Source of the DNA: Diadema setosum
Taxonomy: Eukaryota > Echinodermata > Echinoidea > Diadematoida > Diadematidae
Assembly: GCA_033980235.1 (NCBI GenBank)
Contig: CM067069.1
Coordinates: 35,455,992-35,519,991, forward strand
Length of the DNA: 64,000 nt
Direction: 5' to 3'
The notes beneath the pieces were generated by a model, which was not told the DNA's origin, ran no database searches, and saw only the letters and a list, made by a program, of their open reading frames with translations. The first letter of the stretch is position 1; the number at the start of each line of letters is the position of its first letter. Below, piece by piece: positions 55,301 to 61,300 of this stretch. The position numbers were made by a program, and so were the translations under genes.

Positions 55301-58300
55301 TTCTCGTCCTTGCACACTACGGATGAGGCATTTGTACATGTCCTCGTTTGACATTCCCTTTTCACTCACTGATGGTATGTCTTTCTTTTTTAGGAAGACT
55401 GGCTTACCTCCAAGCTGTTCTTCAGGTTTCGCAGAAGGGAAAGCATGGGCCGCTTTCTCGGCGTATGACGTGTCACTGCGTGCCGCCATTTTCAAAGTCA
55501 GGATCCGTGTGCTGCAGTTCAAATCAAATCCTGCTATTTTCTATTTCAGAGTTGTAATCCACCATTCCAGTAAGCACAAAGGATTCACAAGTGTTCCAAT
55601 ATAATCTTCAGTCACAAATTTCTTTCCAAAACAGTTTCTATGATTGCAGATTTAGAGGTTTTCACCGCAGAGAAAAATCGTCGTAACAATTTCAGAGTCG
55701 GTGAAGAGCGCCCTCCTTACCTTTTTATTCTTGATATTTATATGTGACTCGCTCCAACAAAAGGATCCGAAACTGGGGGAGGACAATTTTCTGAAAATGA
55801 CATCACATTATTTCGGAATCCTTATCTTCCAGTTTTTGAATAATTTCATGTATAACACGACTCATAAAACTACCCGGTTGCAGAGATATTGATGATTTTA
55901 TTAGTGCTTTAGTGGTTTAGGAAATCAGTGTTCCAAGAAAACCGCCTTCAAAGTTTTCCTTCCGATGCTGTCATGATCAAGGCTAAGCAAGACAGTTTCC
56001 ACCTCTTGACAGTAGAAGGTATGCTCCTAGCAACCTCTGCGATGTTCAATCAAGCTTAGCGCCAGCGGTCTACACATGACCAATCAATAACCAGGATGCC
56101 ATGCACTGACCAATAAGATCACTCCCTCGTTGGTAGGGGCGGAGTCTAGCTGCGGTGCTAGATCCAAATCTTCGCACATGTTTCTGTTCTGTTGAAAGTC
56201 AGAAAATCATGGCCCAGAAAAACACAAATTTCTTGCCTTTTCTTTGATCATTTAGCTTTGAAATTTCGGCAAATGATAGACAATACATCAGACTACAAAA
56301 TTATGCCAAAAATAGAAATCTGATCGTTTTCACCGATTTTGATGATCCGAGTTCAAAATTTTCTCTGCTCAGCCATCAGCAACTTTAGGATCCCTTTCTT
56401 GTGGCGGGTATATATCCTTTTATTGCTAATTTTCTGGCTTGGTTTTAGAGCACACTTGTGGTGCCTCAAAATAAAGCATAAGGTACGTGTAGTAAAAAAA
56501 TAACAAAACAAGTCATGCTAGCCAGGTGGAAGCTGTACACCGACTACTACACTCAGAGCTTACCTCGCCATTCACTTCAACCTGCTGCTTGAGCAGTGCC
56601 CTCCCAGTGGCAGTTTCTATACAGGTCAAAGGTTTGCCCAAGATGTGATCACTGATGCAACGCTGAGCAAACATGGTGAAGCCTTCATTCAGCCAGAAGT
56701 CACTCCATGAAGCATTGGTCACCAAGTTCCCAAACCAGCTGTGTGACTGTTGGCATAATTACATTTTTTTTTAATTATTAAGTTATTTCATGGAGTAGAA
56801 AGATCACTGTGGAACAGCTATGAATAAGTAAACAAAGGAATTTCCCCTGCAAATTCACTTTTGTAATTACATGAAAATTAACAAAACCTTAGTGGGTTAT
56901 AGAACTTACACCGGTCCCAATTACATCTGCAGATTGGATTGAGTGAATAAGTTATTACCTCACAACTTCTTATTGGTCTTCTAATTTGTGGAAGGAAACA
57001 TAATATTTATTTAAAGATCTTTGCTTCACACCATTAGTTGTAAAGAGCTTTCTCATACTTTGTCTCATTTTGATAAAACTTTCTTTAACCCTAAAAAGAC
57101 TGGGCTATTTTGGTAGCTCGAAAGACTGGGGGGGGGGGCCTAAAGGGCCCCCCCTTAAGATCTCGGCCGTGGATCGCGCGATCGCCGCAGAAATTTGCAC
57201 TATGGTAGTGTGCGATGTAATCTACAAGATTGTATATTTAAATTTTTACAAAATAGTCTTCTTTCATTTTATTTTGATTAATTATTCTAATTTATGCGAG
57301 AAATCAGACTCTTTGATCTAACTCAGTAAATAAAGCTCCAAAAGTGCTCATTTTTGGTCTAATTATTCTTTGTGGCATTCTTAGCAAATGTATTTGAAAA
57401 AAAAATTGGTATCAAAATTAATTTCTTATTTATTTTATTGTTTTATGAATTTCTTATGTATTTCTTTGTTTCTTCGACATTTTGATTTTGTTGTTTTTTT
57501 TCACAAAATTTGTGGCAGACCCTTTTTGAAGCATAATACTCCTAAAACAAATTAATTTTAGCCATTGAGAGTAAAAATAAGCATATTTATATGAATCATG
57601 TGAAAAAACTCAATTTGCATTGACTTTGTACACAAAATCACATTTTTGAGCCATTTTCGGCCTCGCGTGCATATACAAAAAGTTATGTAACTTCAGAACC
57701 GTACCCCCGGGTGTCACAAATTTGGTGTCAAAATGTACGGGAAACTCGAAAGAAAAAAGTCATAGAGCATCGCGGCGAGAGCATTGCGTGTTGCAGAGTA
57801 ATCGCGCGAAATGTCGAGGGGGGGGGCCTTTTAGGCCCCCCCCCCCAGTCTTTTTAGGGTTAAAGGTAGGGGATACCTTTTACAGACCTCCCAAAATGCA
57901 GCAAAACATTAAATATGAACCTCAGGGGACTTGTTTAGGCCACTGCTGAGAAATTTGGAAGTCAACAGTTATCTACAATTTGAATAATGCACAAAACTCA
58001 ACTACTCAGTAGTTCTGTGTGTCAGCCACACTGAAGCCTTTTTTTTTTTGCAGTCTTCTGTATCTTTTATCTATAAACACAAATCTAAAAGTATAAGAGC
58101 AGAATTCTGCCCCTCCCCCCCCCCCCCCCCCCCCCCCATGGAAGAAAGCAGTAACTGCATAGCTGCTGAGCTGAGATAAATGCGATTTTGTGTTTTTTGC
58201 AGATTCTTTAAAAACACAGAAACATTCAAAAATGATTTTGTGGTATGATTATGCACCATACCTAGTTGTCTAACAATACCTAGGAAAAAATTATGTTTAA

Positions 58301-61300
58301 GTTATTTTTTTAATGTTATTCAGGAAAATGCAGTTACTGCGGTGGCTCACCCTTGATTCTGGGTAGTTTCCCCACGGAAAAAAGCAGTAACTGCAGACGG
58401 CCAGGAGTCTGCTGTTTTCCCCATGGAAAAAAGCAGTAACTGCACATGACCATAGGAGGAGAATTGTTACCACCACCAGGTTATAAAGTTCTTCTACTTT
58501 CTGGTTAGTCTAGATCTATAAGATCTAGGACCTAACGCTAGACCTAGACTAGGTCTTGTCGATTGAATGGCATTCTGTGTAAAAATAAGGTACATGTACC
58601 CTAACTGAACTTTGGAGTGCCCGGCCTGGCCCCTGACACATAACCCTGGACTAGACAATAAAGTCAAGTCTCTTCGTTTTAGATCCTAGTCGAACTCTGA
58701 CGTTACACTTAAGCTAGACTACAGATCTATGCCCAATGTTAGTGCTAGACCTAGATCTATTACGTTAGATTAGGCCTACTGACATTTTGTCTAACACTAA
58801 ACAGTTAACAATAGATTAGACTCTAGATCTATTCTGTAACGTTAGATCTGGTAGACCTAACTTTAGGGCCTACATCTACCGTTAGACTAACGTTAGTGTA
58901 TTAATACTAGTTCTCATCTCCCTTCAATATATTTTCAGCTCACCTACATTGTAGATTTTCTGGTTCTGGCCAAAGCCATGGCTACCATGACTTTTCCTCT
59001 GCAATTCATGATAGATTTACAGGCATGCCTGGACCGCAGAGACTGTGTGACAGCATGGTTTAAAAGCACTGGCATGATCACTCAGACTGTACCAGACCTG
59101 CAATACTGTGCAAGTGATGACTGTGATGTGATGCAATTTTTAGCTAGTTACTGTGTGTATGCTGCAGAATTTATGCGCATGCAGCTAGCTGCACGCGTAT
59201 TCTGCACTCTGAGCGCGCTGAGTCTGCCAGGTTTGCTAGTCTCCAGAAAGAAGCTTTTTCTACAACTTGTCATATGATTCCCTGCGGGCAGAGTCAAGTT
59301 ACTGGTGAAACAATATACAATTGTATCTACTCCCCTAAATATGGAAGAAACTGCTGTTCACATTGTTTAAAAAAAAAATAGTAGAAAAAATAAATGGTAT
59401 TAGGGAACAAATATACAGGAAGGACTATACAGAGTCTGAATGATTAGATTAAATTGTTAGTTACTGCTTTCTTCCGTGGGCTTTGTTAGTTACTGCTTTC
59501 TTCCGTGGGGAAACTTGCAAAGTTGAATCAACTGGATGCAGTTACTGCTTTTTGCAAAAGTGAAAAATTGCATTTTTGGTCACTTTCATTTTTTTTGGTG
59601 CAAAACTGACCTATTAACATTGGAGAGCATTGGGTAAACTATTCATTTTTGCAAAAAAGTAAACATTCATAAAAATGTCAGTTACTGCTTTTTTCCGTGG
59701 GGGGGGGGGGGGGGGGGGGGCAGAGCTGATGTAATAACATACAGAGTGTGTGGCAAGAATGTATATAGAAATGTTTGTAAGTTTTGATGAATTTTCTTCA
59801 CAAAATATACATGATGGACACACATGCAGTGCATCGGTCTGCAAAGGTAGCCTAGTAATGTACTGGAATTTACGGTGAGCCCCGAAAAAAATCAATTCAA
59901 AATCTAACGGTCAATAAAAATGTACTAAATGTTACCTTCCACTTTCAATACTTCATGGGAGTTTCTAAAATGATACTCTCTTCAACATACCACTGTATTT
60001 ATACAACTCTTCATTTAAAGGTAGGGGATACCTTTTACAGACCTCCCAAAATGCAGCAAAACATTAAATATGAACCTCAGGGGACTTGTTTAGGCCACTG
60101 CTGAGAAATTTGGAAGTCAACAGTTATCTACAATTTGAATAATGCACAAAACTCAACTACTCAGTAGTTCTGTGTGTCAGCCACACTAAGCCTTTTTGTT
60201 GCAGTCTTTTGTATTTTTTTATCTATAAACACAAATCTAAAAGTATAAGAGCTGATGTAATAACATATAGAGTGTGTGGCAAGAATGTATATAGAAATGT
60301 TTGTAAGTTTTGATGAACTTTCTTCACAAAATATACATGATGGACACACATGCAGTGCATGGGTCTGCAAAGGTAGCCTAGTATATGTACTGGAATTTAC
60401 GGTGAGCCCCGAAAAAAATTCAATTCAAAATCTAACGGTCAATAAAAATGTACTAAATGGTACCTTCCACTTTCAATACTTTGTGGGAGTTTCTAAAATG
60501 ATACTCTCTTCAACATACCACTGTATTTATACAACTCTTCATTTAAGGCATGCAAATGGGATTCCCTACCTTTAAGGCATGCAAATGGGATTCCCTACCT
60601 TTAAACATGTTAACCCTAAAAGGGCAATGGGGGGGGGGGGGGGGCTGAGTCAACCCCCCTCAACATTTTCCGTGACCATTCTGCAGCGCGAAGTTTTTGA
60701 CCGTGCCGCTCGCTGTCTTTTACTTTCAAGTCTCGCACATCCTCTGACACCATTTTCGTGAAAATCAGATATACTGTTACAACGCTGCACGACCTTTTAT
60801 ACATCCCTATGCTTGTCAGACCAAAAAAGATGTTATTTTGTGTACAAAGTCTACTATGCAAATAGAGTTTTCTCACCTTATTCAAAGTGATTTTATTATT
60901 TTCACTTTCAAGGGCTGAAATCAATTAATTTTAGCATAATTCTGCTTAAAATAGGTTCTGTAATAAATTGTGTGAAAAAAAATGAGAAAAAAACAAAAAG
61001 TAAAAAACAAAGAAATACATAAGAAATTCACAAAACAATAGAATACATAAGAAATTAACTTTGATACCAGATTTCTTTTTTTTTCAATTACATTGTTAGG
61101 AATGCTACAAGGAATAATGTCACCAAAAGTTAGGATGGCATTAGGTTTATTTTCTGAATTAGAGCAAAATTTATGATTTCACGCATATTAAGAAATATAA
61201 AACATAAAATGTGAAAATTTTTTTTCTTCTATAGTTTGGTAGATTACACGACAAGTAATGACGGGGGGGGGGGGGGGGGGGGGGGGTATGAATAAACCCT

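Larger units (their letters stand above)
50266..55717 (-). mobile_element. Full-length Tx1/L1-like LINE with 15-bp target-site duplications
   Basis: A 5.45-kb non-LTR retrotransposon in RNPEP intron 2, in gene orientation. In order on the minus strand: ~228-bp 5' UTR, ORF1 with two CCHC knuckles, 47-bp spacer, ORF2 with APE endonuclease then reverse transcriptase and a C-terminal Cys/His motif, ~120-bp 3' UTR, and an A-rich tail at 50266-50280. The direct repeat TACCTTTTTATTCTT (plus strand) flanks both ends. Identical TSDs and long open frames point to a young insertion. ORF2 is broken by one apparent 1-bp indel. Tx1 placement is from overall RT and ORF1 style, not a tree. Confidence 0.93.

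Noticed and set aside
54087..55604. Plus-strand ORFs at 54087-54575 and 54996-55604
   Set aside because: Antisense shadows of LINE ORF1 and the start of ORF2; no domains of their own.
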